Positions 5,144-5,146 of a DNA stretch of 5,146 nucleotides are shown here, piece by piece (positions within the stretch are counted from its first letter, which is position 1; the number at the start of each line of letters is the position of its first letter). The stretch is from positions 1 through 5,146 of the forward strand of contig CAMZAI010000179.1 in the NCBI GenBank assembly GCA_947304065.1, given 5' to 3'. Below the pieces are notes generated by a model. The model did no database searches, was not told where the DNA came from, and saw only the letters and a list, made by a program, of their open reading frames with translations. Source of the stretch: an uncultured Clostridia bacterium. Lineage in GTDB: Bacteria; Bacillota; Clostridia; Lachnospirales; Lachnospiraceae. The position numbers were made by a program, and so were the translations under genes.

Positions 5144-5146
5144 ATG

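Noticed and set aside
5137..5146. Adjacent EcoRI (GAATTC) and NdeI (CATATG) sites at the window end, as in a cloning junction
   Set aside because: The bases are in frame with a natural-looking coding sequence (Met-Asn-Ser) and no vector sequence is visible, so chance is enough. Reading sequence beyond 5146 would settle it.

Overview
This 5.1 kb window looks like ordinary chromosomal DNA from a low-to-mid GC Firmicute, most plausibly a gut or rumen Clostridia/Lachnospiraceae-type bacterium. The basis is very strong AGGAGG-type ribosome sites, sigma-A-like promoters, a Gram-positive-style lipoprotein, the COG4552/Eis-type acetyltransferase and densely packed genes. The taxonomic placement is inference; no RNA gene, mobile element, repeat array or CRISPR was seen.

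There are six genes, five on the minus strand and one on the plus. Reading in the minus direction from the right edge: an unrecognised 148-residue soluble protein (4697-5143) is followed after 18 bases by an Eis-like GNAT acetyltransferase (3503-4678). That gene's stop codon sits in the loop of a terminator hairpin. On the plus strand, facing this pair, is a small three-helix membrane protein (3141-3485), which ends 17 bases from the acetyltransferase stop. A 167-base divergent promoter region separates it from a second minus-strand group: an exported metallophosphoesterase lipoprotein (1873-2973), an eight-helix membrane protein of unknown function coupled to it by a TGATG overlap (872-1873), and then deoD purine nucleoside phosphorylase (73-774). 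deoD has its own promoter, a hairpin at the expected 5' end of its mRNA, and a strong intrinsic terminator.

Only deoD has an assured function: phosphorolysis of purine nucleosides in salvage. The metallophosphoesterase and its coupled membrane protein probably act together at the cell surface. The lipoprotein's substrate is unknown, and a link to nucleoside salvage through deoD is only a suggestion from gene order. The acetyltransferase keeps the Eis hallmarks, including a tyrosine at the expected general-acid position and a C-terminal phenylalanine. I see no clearly new multi-gene system. The most interesting items are the coupled lipoprotein/membrane pair, an apparent 4+4 helix duplication in the membrane protein, and the stop-codon-in-terminator arrangement.
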